Of a stretch of 64,000 nt of DNA, positions 1-18,569 are shown piece after piece. The DNA is from Siphlonurus alternatus (lineage: Eukaryota; Arthropoda; Insecta; Ephemeroptera; Siphlonuridae): the NCBI GenBank assembly GCA_949825025.1, contig OX463785.1, positions 18,973,971 through 19,037,970 on the forward strand, in the 5' to 3' direction. Both the position numbers and the translations under genes were made by a program. A model generated the notes under the pieces. The model had not been told where the DNA came from. It made no database searches and was given only the letters and a program-made list of their open reading frames with translations. Position 1 is the first letter of the stretch; every line of letters starts with the position of its first letter.

Positions 1-659
1 TATTAATAAAAATTAAAAATAAGTAATATATGCATGAAAAAATATTTGTAACCATCGATAGACAATTGAAAAAGCAACCATGCAATGTTAATTAAGTTAT
101 TTAATAAAGGAAAAGGATAGACAAACCCTGTAAAAACACATTTTATCAAAGGATGATTCAGAGAAACATAGCCAAAATTACATGTTTTTTTGCAGCCAGT
201 CCGCAGCAAGCTTAAGTACAGTATTTACTTAATGTTTCTATCTCATTCATTGCCAATTTATCAAAATTTGTTAGCTTTTTCTTTTGCTTGTAAGTTATGT
301 ACACATATTGCAAGCTTTATTTATAATACATTATCACAGTAATTGATTTACAGTATCATGACTAGGTGTGATAGTATTTTACTACTTTATTCATAAACAA
401 AATTCAAGCAAAATAAAGAAATATAACAAAATAGAAAAAAGATATTAAAACCGTAGCAATACTACAATAATATAAAACTAAAATTGAAAATACATTATTA
501 GCTAGCATAAAAATGATTTTTTATATCATTTATTAATTATAAACTAAACTAGTACAACCAAATTTTATGTAATTGAACAGCAATCTCTTTTTATATATTT
601 TAAAGAAGTTCAAGTAGACAGTTACAAGGAAACCAATGACGTCAACTCTAATAGTTCAC
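1..659. other. No coding sequence seen; intron of CDK5RAP3
   Basis: AT-rich sequence with no exon-like stretch. It lies downstream of a splice donor (reverse strand, 654-659) of CDK5RAP3, so it should be intron, with the remaining exons beyond the left edge. Confidence 0.6.
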
Positions 660-1688
660 CTGAGCTCCTTCAGATGTCTCTATGGCCTCGATATTCCCCC
701 AGTCAATATCTCCACTAGGGGTCAGTTCAATGTCTACCGAACCATCCGCCCCGAAGTCAATGTCACCCCCGAAGTCAACAGTTTCTCCCCCAAAGTCGAT
801 GGCTCCGTCGTTGGTCTCCTCATCAAACTGGATGTCCAGCGAGGGTTCCTCGATGGTCAAGGGCGGCTCTCCGTAAGTGTACTCATAGGTGGTGGTGTTG
901 CCGTGCTCTGGAATGAGTCAAAGAACGGTGTCTCAAATTTTGTAACATTCTTCATCATTTTATTATTATGTAATAAATAAAAAAAAAAATTAACAAAATT
1001 ATATTTGGGTGCAGTAATAAAATTAATCTTTGATATATAAATAAAAGGGAAATTAGGAAGATATGAGCCACTAACCACCTTAGATAATTTAGATTAAATT
1101 TAAATACATACTGTACTCACTGTTCATAATTGCTTATTACCGCAGATTTTTAGCATTAGACACGGCAGATAATGTACAGTAACACTGATAACGTCAGTAA
1201 AAAAATAATAATCAAAAATAAAAACAAAAAGCTACATAAAGTAAAAAAAAAAAAAAAATCATTACAAGTAAAAGTACTGTACGCTTTTATAAACAATTAA
1301 CAAAAAATAGTGATAAAAAGAGACCATTGAAGCACTCCAGCCCAACTAAACCACTCCTCACCAGCAACATAGGCCATCATGGGTGTCCAGGTTGCGGAGG
1401 CGTCTCTGCCCAAAACGAAGCTCGAGAAGACGGCGTACTGCTTCTGTGCCGGCTGCGTAGCCTTGACCAGCTGTGCCGCGGTGGAGAGGATCTGCGGCAG
1501 TTCCGCGACCAGCCCGGCCAGCTGTCGCTTGATGTCCTTGCTGCCAGCGATGCCAAGCTGGCGACACGAGGCGTCAAACTCGTTCCGGAGAGAGGCCGCT
1601 GCTTTGACACACTCTGCTTCCTTCTTGTCACATTCCTGGAGGGGGAGAGTTTGATTGATTGATTACATAATAATAAAAACAATAATAA

Positions 1689-1767
<79 letters not shown>

Positions 1768-3511
1768 ATTTACTGACGTTCACATTATTGGTGATATGCC
1801 GGGAGAGAGATTAGATTTTATGATTGTAATGTTATGCTATAAAAAATAAATGTAAGATAAATAGATATCTTTGACATTTATAACACTGTTTTATATCATT
1901 AATCATGATGATTGCTGATAGTCAAATAAAAAAGCTTTCCATTCAGTACATTTTCAGACAATAATTATTCCACATATTACTCCTAGAAATGTACACCTCT
2001 GGCCAGCACAAACTTTACTCCTGTCTCAATTTCTAAAGTTGCGGCTTTAATAGACAGAGATGCAGATTTACAATTTTGGGAGTTGTAAGAACAGCACTCC
2101 GTCTATCAATATCAAAAGAGTTTTGGTTCACCACGCCTCCATAGACTGTGCGGTAATTTCTACAAACAAAGCAGGAGTAAAGTTTGTGGTGTACCTATTG
2201 TTATTTGTACTCACGTTCTGTGTCTGCTCACACTTTGCGATGTGCCTTCGTATGCTGGGCACTTCGTAGTTGACGTTTCGTGCCAACATCTGAGCAGCCT
2301 CCGCCAGGTAGCAGTTATCTCTCTCGTACAGACGGACGATCTCCTGCCAGTCCTTCATCCTCTTAGAGCCGTACTGTCCGAAGAAGTTCTTGCTGTCCTT
2401 CTCCGTCTCTTTCAGAATGGATATTATCTTCAGGCAGTGGAAGTAGTTTATATCTGAAAATTAAGTTACTACTTCATCTAATTGCAAAGCCATGTTGGTT
2501 TGCGTGTGTTATTTGTTTCAGGCGGAGTAATGGGTACGGATAAGGTAGGGAAAGGATGGTGGCCAAGGCCTGTTAAGCGTCTCAGCATTCACTGAGGTAA
2601 GACTGAGGGAACCGGGGAAAATCTCAGTCAGGGCGGACATCTCTACTTTTTATAAATGGATCAAAGTGATATCAAAAGCTTGGGGAACCACACACATGGT
2701 CTATTAGAGCAAGATTTTAAATACTGTACTGTATCTTTAACCAGGGCTTCTAATGCAAACAAAAAAAAATCTCATAGGGTGAATTTTACAATCACGTAGA
2801 GTGAAAGAGGACTTTTGCAATTCCAATATTTTTTTCGCCTGCATCAAGTCCTACAAGAGGATTTTTCTAGCCTTGAAAACCTCCCCTTTGTTTACACCTT
2901 TTACGTACATGTTCCAGACAACAGTTTAGTGATTCCTTCATGTGCAGGCATGTCCTGGATGGCATTGTTGATCTTCTCTCTGATTGGCAGAACGTGAGCC
3001 TGCCATTCTCGAATGCAGTGACGACGACTAACTAGCCAATCAAGCAGCTTGTTGGCGTTTATGTCAATCGGCAAGTTCTGCAGGTCCTGCTGCTGCTGTA
3101 AAAAAAAGTTGATATTTGTTGAAGATAATAGTGAGTCTGATTTGGGAGCTTTGTCGCTAAATCCTGTCAAATAAAATGCAAAACCGATGGACACATTTTT
3201 AAAAGGCTATACGTAAATAATTTTAAAACCATTATTTATAAAATTATGAAACATTGGTTTATGCTTACATTATATAAGTATAATTATGTTGCAAATAATT
3301 TACTTTAATTTTTTTTTAAAATTGGGGAAAATTAAGAATTTTTAGCATACAGTTGTATCATGTTAGCATACAAGTAGAAAAAGGTAAAAAAGTGATGGAA
3401 ACAGACTAAACAGAGACAACAGAGTGCATTTTCAAACATCAAAATGGAATATTTGGTCAAGAAACTAGCTGAGACTTGACAATAAAATTATCTATATTTA
3501 ATTACCTGCAT
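660..3511 (-). CDS. CDK5RAP3: CDK5RAP3 (CDK5 regulatory subunit-associated protein 3), 5' part
   Basis: Five exons (reverse strand): 3506-3511, 2909-3095, 2215-2453, 1362-1635 and 660-907. They give 318 residues in closed phase. Family-typical segments are visible: PIDINANKLLDWLVSRRHC, an AIQDMP-type stretch, the YINYFHCLKI and KRMKDWQEIV blocks, NVNYEVPS, and a late acidic region with DIDWGN repeats. The family acts as substrate adaptor and partner of UFL1-DDRGK1 in UFMylation at the ER (known from the family). The first coding exon holds only ATG and CAG; this start is preferred because CAG CAG CAG GAC then continues in frame. The last exon ends at a good donor, so the C-terminal part lies outside the window. 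It shares an upstream region with NSRP1. Confidence 0.9.
1686..1769. repeat. (TAAA)n microsatellite
   Basis: About 20 near-perfect TAAA units in the CDK5RAP3 intron upstream of the exon at 1362-1635. Confidence 0.95.
1991..2196. mobile_element. Small inverted-repeat element (MITE-like)
   Basis: The left end reads GTACACC then AAACTTTACTCCTG; the right end reads CAGGAGTAAAGTTT then GGTGTACC, an imperfect terminal inverted repeat. It sits in a CDK5RAP3 intron, ending 19 bp from the exon at 2215. An internal segment around 2115-2150 recurs near 37640. Confidence 0.6.
2515..2700 (-). mobile_element. SINE-like dispersed repeat, copy 1 (partial)
   Basis: Diverged copy of a repeat also found at 24190-24431, 32258-32700 and 42655-42830. 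Shared blocks include AAGGATGGTGGCC, GAATGCTGRGACGC (reverse strand) and TGTCCGYCCTGACT. This copy lacks the polyA-side end. Confidence 0.65.
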
Positions 3512-3750
3512 GATTAACTTTGTTGTAATATGTAAAACCAAAGAAATAAGCTGTAATAAGATGACATATGTTTACACGTCAAATATGTAAACACCGCGTC
3601 CGAAAATGTACGCAATCGCGCTTCTTTTGTTAATGATGATGACGTAGAAAACAGATGATTGATGACTTTGGTCGCGTGTAAATTAATTAATTTATTTTGA
3701 TCGTTATTTACTTATTTATTAACTCTCTGAGGGTTAAAAATTAATTGAAA
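3512..3750. promoter_or_regulatory. Bidirectional promoter region between CDK5RAP3 and NSRP1
   Basis: Only 239 bp separate the two divergent start codons, so both promoters and 5' UTRs must lie here. There is no TATA box at an obvious spacing. A locally CG-richer part (3590-3680) includes ACCGCGTCCG, CAATCGCGC and TGACGTAG, as in housekeeping divergent promoters. Assignment is by position. Confidence 0.6.
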
Positions 3751-6652
3751 ATGTCATCTGGAAGTAGTAAACAGTAAGTACCAGTAATTTTTATTTTTAT
3801 ATATTGAGATTTTTAGAGTTTAGAGTTCAGAACTAAAGAGCCGGTAGTGCAATGTTGACAATCTGTCGTAGTGCATACGAACCATTTTTAGGGCTAAAAT
3901 ACGAATATGCATGCTGTATAAATACTTTATTTATATACCCCTACATAAATTCTGTATTATACTCATATTATTGTTTTTTTTCATCAGGTATGGTCTATCT
4001 GTGCCTAAGAAGGGAGGTAGCAGTGGCTCCGGAGTTCTACAACCGCGACTCGCTTGCTTTGATGATGACAGTGACTCTGACTCGGGGACCAAGACTAAGA
4101 AGAGCAAAGTTGAACTTGCCTTGTTGGTAATTATATTCCCTCTATTGCAGCATAACGTATTGAACATCTACGTATATACTGGGCTTTGTTTTGTGTCACT
4201 AAAGGAGAAGAAAGTATGATATGCTGTATGCATATTATAAATGCCTATAACAGATCTTAGTTTACCTCTAGACAGTTCAGTAGACTAGACGGCGCCAGAT
4301 ATATCAGCCAATGAAAAGGTGGCCAGCAGTCATTCTAGCCTTTTCATTGGCTGATATCCGGCGCCATTCAGTCTGTACTGAACTGTCTAGAAATAAACTA
4401 AGATCTGTTATACTATATGCGTAATGCATACAGATTGTAAATTTTAGTTTCTGTTGTCCAGCGTGAGGGCGAGCGCAGTGTCCAGAAGAAGCAGACGCAG
4501 CAGCAAATGAAGCGAGCACTGGACGAGGACCCCACGGTCTACCAGTACGATGAGGTGTACGACAACATGGAGCAGCAGAAGGCAGAGGTCGTTGCTAAGA
4601 AGAAGGACCAGTCCAAGAAGGTACAGGACAGGGAGAGATAGCACTGAAGTTTTACTGGTGGAAAATAATAAAATACTGTATGCATTCACACTTTTAAATA
4701 ATTATAAATCAAAACATTGCAAATATATTGTTTTAAAAATTTAAAAAAAAAAGACACAGTAACAGTACTAATTCATCGAAGCATCACTTTTTTACTTTTT
4801 TAAATTTAATTTTAAATTATTGTATTAAAAATAGTTAGAGGTATTTTAAAATGTCAGTTTTACTTTTAATAAAGTGATAAATATTTTGTAGTTTTTACAA
4901 ATCTACTTATTGTTTTAATAATTAAAAATATTGATGAACATAATCGAGCAACACTCATATTTAATTAAAACTGAGAAAAAAAAAAATCTAAATTTCTGCA
5001 GTATGTAGACTAAGATTGCTGAGATAATAATCAAATTTATTATTGGACTCTAAATCATATTTTGTTATTGCATACTGTACTGTAAATGAATTGAGCTTTC
5101 AAATTATCTGATATTTAAGAATAAATGAAGAATATTTTTAAAAAGAAATATTACAGGCATCATAATTTATTAGTCCCATCTACTGTATCATTCAATTTCT
5201 TGTCATCTCTCTAATATAAAACGCTCCATGTTGCAGCCCAAGTACATTGAGTCTCTTCTGAAGTCGGCGGAGCGTCGTAAGATTGAAATGGAGCGTCGCG
5301 TGGAGCGTCAGGTGCAGAAGGAGAGGGAGGAGGAGGGAGCGACCTTCGCAGACAAGGAGTCGTTCGTGACCTCCGCCTACCGTGCCAAGCTGGAGGAGTT
5401 CAAGGTCCAGGAGGAGATCGAGAGGAGGGAGGACCAGATAGAAGGTGGGCTATTGGTCATGTGTGCCGATTATTATAGAGGCACTATTGTAGAGTTCTAT
5501 GGAACTTGAAAAGGTATCTTTAAAATTAGATAATTATATTTTTAATTAAGATCTTTATTTGTTATGTATATCAACAAATAAAAGGTAGACATTGGTCTAA
5601 ATGCCAGTTATCTAATTATTAATTAAGTTCCTGTCTCAAATACGCAGAAAATGTTTGATTTTTTTTTTTTTTTTTTTTTGAGGGTGGGGGTGAAAAAGTA
5701 AAAAAGCTAAATATTGGCCCAGTCACTAGATTTTTTACTGAATATTTTGTTTTGTGTACCTGGTATTACTGCACCAGTACAGTACTGAATAGAGAAAAAG
5801 AGAAAAATTAAAGTTCTATGATAAGATAAAGTATTAATAGTGGATAAAATTGGAGAATCCTCCAAATTTTCTATAATATTTGTTTTTATTTCTATGCTAG
5901 TTATAAAATTGTGTTCCTTAATACTGAACAGAAAACTGTTTTACATCGTATACACATAATAATTTGTTAATTTGGATAGTAAACTTTAAATATGAATTAT
6001 TTGAAACTCCATCTCTTTACAAATATAACTGAAACAATAATTAAAATTTAATTTTTAATATGTTACAGCCCTGACTGATGTATCCAAACAAAAGGACTTA
6101 AGTGGATTCTACCGACACTTATATCGCGAAACTATCGCTAAAGACCCTACGTCTGAAACTCCTGAAGTCCCCGTTACTGAAGATAAACCTGAAGAACCTG
6201 CAGAAGAATCTTCTGAAATAAAACAAGAACCTGTGGACCCCGACGAAACTTCCACAGAAATTCCCACTGTAACGGAAGCGAAGGCAACTAAGACAAGAAA
6301 ATACCGAGAGAGACATCAATCCTCGTCCAGTAGTTCTTCGTCAGGAAAGGATTCTGATACCTCATCAAATAGCAGCAGCAGTAGCAGCAGTAGTAGTGAC
6401 AGTGAATCAGAAACTCCAGCTGTAATTGAGAAGAAACAGGAGAAAGAAAGTGCTACTAGTGAGAAAGTTGAGAAAGAAAAGTCAAAAGAAAAAGAAAAAC
6501 CTGTGGAAGAGAAAAAGAAAGAAAAGGAACCAACTCCTCCAGTTGAACCTCCTAAACCTAAAATTAATATCTGGGAGAAGAGAACAGTTGGTGCTGTTTT
6601 AGATGCAGCATTACAGAGATATTATGCAAGGAAGGCTGCAAGAGAAGCTTAG
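3751..6652 (+). CDS. NSRP1: NSRP1 (nuclear speckle splicing regulatory protein 1)
   Basis: Exons 3751-3773, 3988-4126, 4462-4620, 5237-5444 and 6069-6652 give 370 residues with all phases closed. N-terminus MSSGSSKQYGLSVPKK is followed by a serine/aspartate run, DPTVYQYDEVYDNM, a long charged coiled-coil (PKYIESLLKSAERRKIEMER), the family-typical KDLSGFYRHLYRET, then a Ser-rich and Lys/Glu-rich tail. The family binds RNA and modulates alternative splice-site choice in nuclear speckles (known from vertebrates). Shorter than the ~560-residue human protein, mostly through a reduced charged C-terminus. Exons 2-4 are GC-rich in third positions whereas the last exon is AT-rich. Divergent from CDK5RAP3. 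Confidence 0.93.
4247..4412. mobile_element. Palindromic MITE in NSRP1 intron 2
   Basis: Ends are TATAACAGATCT and AGATCTGTTATA. Inside, GACAGTTCAGTA pairs with TACTGAACTGTC, and AGCCAATGAAAAGG with CCTTTTCATTGGCT near the centre. The transcript could fold into one long hairpin. Confidence 0.85.
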
Positions 6653-6768
6653 TTTTTTTTTTTTTATGTATGTATATTTTTTAATTCTCATTTCATAAAT
6701 TGTCAATTTTGATTATTTTCTGACTTCTGCACATTCTTAATAATGCACTGTATAATAATTTATGTTTC

Positions 6769-6774
6769 AATAAA
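6769..6774 (+). terminator. NSRP1 polyadenylation signal
   Basis: AATAAA 117 bp after the stop codon. Confidence 0.7.
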
Positions 6775-7768
6775 CTTCATAATCTTGTCAGATATTTCGT
6801 TATTTTTAAAATCAATTTCACCACACCTTTAAAATTTAATTTAAACAATAAGATCAAGGTTATTAAATTTCCATCCACTCAATTAAGATATAAGGTACAG
6901 AAATATATTTCCTTCCCATATTATTTATTTCTTAAAGTAAACAGAAATGGACTTAGAGGGTGAATCATTCAAAACATTTTAGCAATTAAAACATACCAGT
7001 ACTTATATTGCACTATATATATTTTTTTTTTCACATAAATTTTTTTTTGTTATATATTTAGCTTTGAAAATTTGGAGACTTTGTTGGCTGCAGGAGGAAA
7101 AGTTACTTCCCTGTTTCATATGTTATTATTGTTATTTTCTTCTTATTTAGTTCTTATTTTTTTACCTTTTGATCATGGATAAATTATATACCTCCGTGCT
7201 TTTGATTAATTATTAATACATTAATATAGGGTTAATATTCTAAAGGGTAAAAGTGAAAACTACTAATATTCTAAATGGTAAAAGTGAAAACCTCAAGGAC
7301 ATTTCAGCCTGGAGGGTATGCAACTTTTTGAAGTTGGAAGTAAGCAGAATTGCCTAACTTTTAGGATGAAAAATTTTTCTGAGTTTAATGGGCTGCGAAT
7401 TCAATTTGGGTGAGTATTTTTCATTGAATCATCCATTTTTTTAAATAATTTAGGTACTATATAGTCATATTTTAAACAAAACTGATTCAAAATAAAAACA
7501 GTTTTCTTCAATTTATAACTATAAAAATACAATTTATTTCTATTTTTATTGCAAGATATACAAGTCAAACTTCCAAATATATCAATTGATACTATGCTAT
7601 GATATATATAACATATACTTCATGATATAATTTTACTTCTTAATATTGAATTTAATTTTATTAAAAGTAATTGCAAATAAATATTAATTAATAACTACAC
7701 GTTCTCGGTTAAATTTTAATTATTCATAATTATTACAATTTTATACATACATGTTTATTAATTTTATT
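6775..7768. other. Intergenic, AT-rich
   Basis: No exon-like open frame or clear repeat. A short direct duplication (ATATTCTAAAGGGTAAAAGTG-like, at about 7236 and 7266) is the only pattern seen. Confidence 0.5.
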
Positions 7769-7891
7769 CTATAGATAGCATTTAAAGTTATCAATACCCG
7801 ATATTTTTTCGTTACTTTTGTACATGAGCTCTAGTTTGGCGATGTCTCGCTTGCTGAACCCGTCTCTTTGACCGACTGTCATTCCAGCTGT
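7769..7891 (-). pseudogene. Orphan last exon of an astacin (relic)
   Basis: Reverse-strand frame reads GMTVGQRDGFSKRDIAKLEL then MYK, matching the last exons of the two complete astacins at 35874 and 40772 (GVTVGQREGLSRSDVQKIRL and GITLGQRDFLSERDVKKIRL). The conserved final Cys after MYK is replaced by Ser, and the tail is extended to a stop at 7769. No acceptor gives the phase-0 join used by the two genes, and no upstream catalytic exon is recognisable to 9490. Probably a duplicate remnant; a rapidly evolved gene with distant exons is less likely. Confidence 0.6.
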
Positions 7892-8306
7892 GGGAGTGAG
7901 CGCGCTGTGAACATGATAAAACATAGTTCTATATAATTAAGAGTTTGAACATGCAAGCGCAGTGAATTAACCGGAGCATCATTTATATCGTAATTATATA
8001 ATTTACCAAAGAATTTTCAGATGTTTGAATTAAAAAAAAATCCTTATTCTGGATTCCCGAAAGGTGCGCGTGTGTGTGTTTTCTATTATGCCATGACAAT
8101 TATCATTTCTTGAAATTCTTGGGCACTTGATTGCTGGCCAACACATCCGCTTTCTTATCTAACTTATCTTTAATTTATTGTTGACACCAAAAACGACGTA
8201 AAATTAACACACACTAGTTTTTTGTAAAAACAAAAGTATGCCATGCATGCATGCCTATTATACATAGCGAGATGAATAAATAAACACTCTATTCTTTTTT
8301 TCTTTT

Positions 8307-8395
8307 TTAATTCTTAACATCGTCCGCGCGTTTGAACGAATTCAAAAAGGTTGCTTCATCCAGAGGTTTAAAACCTCTATACATCTTGGCTTCAT
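8307..8395 (-). CDS. Possible terminal exon of an unrecognised gene
   Basis: A long pyrimidine tract (reverse strand, about 8402-8420) leads to an acceptor at 8396. Then come 28 open codons (EAKMYRGFKPLDEATFLNSF ...) to TAA, with AATAAA about 130 bp further on (reverse strand, about 8173-8178). Composition looks protein-like but I recognise no family and found no upstream exon. Confidence 0.3.
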
Positions 8396-8742
8396 CTAAA
8401 GTAAAAAAAAAAAAAAAAAAATTAATTAATTGTTTCAATGGCGCTGTCAAATTAAGATAAGATGATATTTTAACAAGAGTCAATAATCTCGTTAAGGGTT
8501 GTATCCTGGTAAATTTTAATTTACACTAATAGATCCAACATGAGTTTAAACCCCTAGAAATAATTTTTTGTTGAGATTATGACAGAATTTTTGTTCCAAA
8601 GTACTTTAACATTGAAAATATATCAAACCTCTCAATTTGGATGCCTTTTAAGGGTTGAAAAATTGTTGGATTAAAATTTCAAGGGTACTATAAATTTCTA
8701 TGTTATCTTTTTAGTAGGAATATAAATTTTTAAGCATATAAG

Positions 8743-8884
8743 AAGGGGCATTCACAAAGCCTTAAGGCCACAATTAAGGCTCAATAATTTAAAACCAAAA
8801 ATTTTGGGTCTATAAAACACGTCTAAAATCAAGCTTTAAATTATCGAGCCTTAAATGTGGCCTTAAGACTTTGTGAATGCTCCT
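8743..8884. mobile_element. Palindromic MITE, family E copy 1
   Basis: Arms begin GGGGCATTCACAAAG and end CTTTGTGAATGCTCC. The interior arms pair almost throughout (AAGGCCACAATTAAGGCTC with GAGCCTTAAATGTGGCCTT). A second copy is at 26778-26924. Confidence 0.85.
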
Positions 8885-8969
8885 TAATATATCTATATAC
8901 CCTAGTCGAAAAAATAGTAGAAAAAAAAATGTAATAAAAAAACACCGTTGACACACGAATAATGGAACA

Positions 8970-9165
8970 CTGTATATTCAGAAGAAGCCGGAAGTGTAAT
9001 AAGGTTTCTGGTCTTTCTATTCATATTTCAGCGTTGCAATTTCACACAAAGGACAGTACTTCTACTTCAAATCTCTCTGCAAAGTTTCAAAACTGAATTA
9101 CAAACAGAAGAGATGCAAACTTCACACTTCCGGCTACTTTCAGGAAGAAATATCAAATTAATTCG
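8970..9165. repeat. Diverged foldback element
   Basis: AAGCCGGAAGTGTAA at the left pairs with TTCACACTTCCGGCT at the right; the interior is poorly paired. Likely an old MITE in the 5' flank of the protease-homologue gene. Confidence 0.4.
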
Positions 9166-9496
9166 ACTGAATATTTTATGTCTAATCGTAATTATATTAT
9201 TTTTCAAACCATATATTATATATTAGAAATAGGATTAATAGGATATTTTTTTAAATATATAATTATATTTTTTCTTAAAAAAAATTATAATATTTTTATG
9301 TGACAACTCAGAGGAACTATACTTTTTGTAAATAATAATCACGGCCCCGGTTCACGGAATCTACCCAATTAGTAAAAACCTAGACACGTCACTTACTTGT
9401 ATCACAGAGGTCACAATATCTTTTCCACACACGCAGCTACATGGCAAAATATCAAATAGACTTACAAACACGTAGTTCTACTCCTACATTTAAATA

Positions 9497-15977
<6,481 letters not shown>

Positions 15978-16049
15978 GTAAATAATTTACCAAAGATTTT
16001 CAAAGATGTACGGTTTAATTAAATAAAAAAAAAATCTTGTTTTGAACTC

Positions 16050-16059
16050 AATAAATAAA
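16050..16059 (+). terminator. Polyadenylation signals of the protease-homologue gene
   Basis: Two overlapping AATAAA motifs about 75 bp after the stop codon. Confidence 0.65.
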
Positions 16060-16517
16060 AGATGCACGCGAGCCGGTTGTTTTTAGGGTGTTTTATTTTA
16101 GAGTGATATGACATGGAAATTATCATTTCTTGGGCACTTGATTGTTGCTGACATCCGCTTTCTTATCTATAATTATTAACTTATCTCAACAAATGACGCA
16201 CACATACAGAAAAACTAGAAAAAGAGGTAAAGAGAAATCTTCAAAAAAAAAAAAAAAAATGGTCAGTTTTGTCATATATAATAGAAAACTGCATGGCTAT
16301 ATAAAAATGTTATCATCAGGCAAAAATCACTTTCCATTTTTTATTCAATGATTAAATTTAATTATGTATCATTCACTATTATGTTAATTTTTATTGATGC
16401 TTTAGAGAGCTACACAGTATACGTCAGTCAATTTTATATTCCCGTTATACTGTTATAATTTTTTAATTTCTGGCTTGAAATTTGAATTTTTAAAATAATT
16501 TACAAAAAATGACTTAA

Positions 16518-17155
16518 AGTAAAGTGCGCACCAGAAAAAAAAGTTGAGTTAGTATTTTCTAAAAATAGCTCAAGTAGTCCTCCATATTAAACCAAAATTC
16601 TATCTCAAATAGGTTTGCCAGAAAAAAAATCCAAAGTCAGAGTGAACGCGTCGCTTAACATGGGGCCTTACCTGACAAAGACCCTCGAATATCTCGAAAA
16701 AATACACCGGTAGGTGGTATGAAAAAAACATAGTGATGTTCTATGACCCAAGCTTTAACCAAAAAACGATTAAAAAAAATTCGCTCGAATCCATTTTTCC
16801 GTAAAAAAATAATAAAAAATCTTATGGGAATTAACATGGTAGATTTTCTTGATTTTTTTGCGGAAAAATGGATTCGAGAGAATTTTTTTTAATCGGTTTT
16901 TGGTTAAAGCTTGGTTCATAGAACATCACTATATTTTTTTCATACCACCTAACGGTGTATTTTTTCGAGATATTCGAGGGTTTTTGTCAGGTATGGCCCC
17001 ATGTTATAAGCCACGCGTTCACTCTGACTTTGGAATTTTTTTCTGGCAAAACTATTTGAGATGGAATCTTTTAAATTTTGGTTTGATATGGAGGACTACT
17101 TGAACTATTTTTAGAAAATACTACCTCAACTTTTTTTTCTGGCGCGCTCTTTACT
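16518..17155. mobile_element. Foldback MITE family A copy 2 (full length, TTAA target)
   Basis: TTAA at 16514-16517 and 17156-17159. Ends AGTAAAGTGCGCACCAG and CTGGCGCGCTCTTTACT. The interior matches 14237-15096 without the nested insert. Long arms lead to a centre near 16830. Confidence 0.9.
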
Positions 17156-17159
17156 TTAA

Positions 17160-18170
17160 GATGTCATTGGATTTCAAAATTAATATCAGTATCTTATGTC
17201 TTATATCAGTGATTTCATGTAGGTTGTCCATTGTAAACTGATTTTAAAAAAAAATCAAAAGCTGTTATTGGGATAAATAATAAAGTCTGATTGAATGGCA
17301 ATATCAGAAAGAAGCTAAATTGATTATTTGATTTGTTTGAGCCCATTTTTTAATTTATTTCCCCTTTCTTTGATATGGACCATTGAAAATTAAGTAATAT
17401 ATATTTTTTTATTTGAGGTAAATAAATTTATTGCTTTAATGAAATTTACATAAATTTATCCACAAGCTCATTTTTATACTGATGTCAGTAGCCGAGCATA
17501 CTCAGCATATATTGTACAGAATAAGACATTATTTGGACGGATGAAATGTTTTATTTTTAACAATTTATTATTCAACATAAAATAAAATCATAACAATTTA
17601 ACATCAATTTGCACTGCTGGGATTAAATTAAAAATTATTTTAATTTTAAACATAAATTTCATGTTCAAAACAACACTTATTTTTCTTCTTTTTTTTTTAG
17701 TTATTTACATAATAAACAATAATTTTTGAATTAACATTTGTGCATGCAGAGCTAGTACACTAATTAATAATAATTAAACACATTTTTAAGTGCATCACCA
17801 ATTTAAATGACTTTTCAAATTTAAAAATACTTAACATTACCCCTTATTAACGTTTGACCTCAGTTACTATGCAAGTCAAAGGAAATTTCTTTCAGACGGA
17901 ATTGAATGAAATAAATATTAAAAATTTGATAATGCTATATATATATATATATACAAACTAAACATTAATTAAAATTAAATTTGAAATAGCTGTAAAACAA
18001 AAAAGATTAGTAATACAATCATAGCCAAACATACAAAATACATATGTGTATACCACAATTAAAAATATAATTATATAAAAATACATATTAATTTAGACAT
18101 ATACAAAAAAAAAAAAAAAAAGACATCATAATTAGAAACAATTCTAAAAAATTAATTATCATTCACTTTG
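17160..18170. other. Intergenic, AT-rich
   Basis: No exon-like frame. A short (TA)n at about 17938-17953 is the only simple pattern. Confidence 0.5.
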
Positions 18171-18171
18171 A

Positions 18172-18471
18172 TTAGCATTTTTCTTTTTTGTTGTTATATG
18201 AAGTTGCAAATCTGAATCTATTGATTGTTGCATTTAGTGACCATATTAAAGGATCTAGAATTTGATTTATAAATTTAAAATCAACAGTTAATTTAAAAGA
18301 GGCATATGACCCTCGTGCATTTAAAGTCTCAATTTCAACATTAGTGTTCAATTTACTGTAAATGTACTCCTTGACAGCTTCTTTCGTCGTGTCCGAATGT
18401 AATCGCCAAACATGGAGATGTGCCTTCTTTTCCGCCCCTACAAGCGGACAGCCGCTCTCTTTGCTGGCCAT
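18172..18471 (-). mobile_element. Retroelement ORF1-like domain fragment (99 codons)
   Basis: Open frame on the strand of the VPS9 gene, starting about 100 bp past its stop codon. It contains HLHVWRLHSDTTKEAVKEYI, then YASFKLTVDF and LIWSLNATINRFRF. This SSFK...DP..W....IRRF pattern is typical of an RRM-like domain near the C-terminus of retroelement ORF1-type and related transposon proteins in invertebrates (recognition from memory of the pattern). It could be transcribed as part of the VPS9 gene's 3' UTR, or as an alternative end. Confidence 0.55.
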
Positions 18472-18569
18472 GCCATTTCTCTCGTGATGGCGACTTTTTG
18501 TTAAAACTTAACAATTCGAGCCCCTCTCGATTGCTTTTCCAAAATTGCATCCACACCTGCAGAGTTCTC

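Noticed and set aside
1327..1662. Forward 111-codon frame
   Set aside because: Antisense of the CDK5RAP3 exon at 1362-1635.
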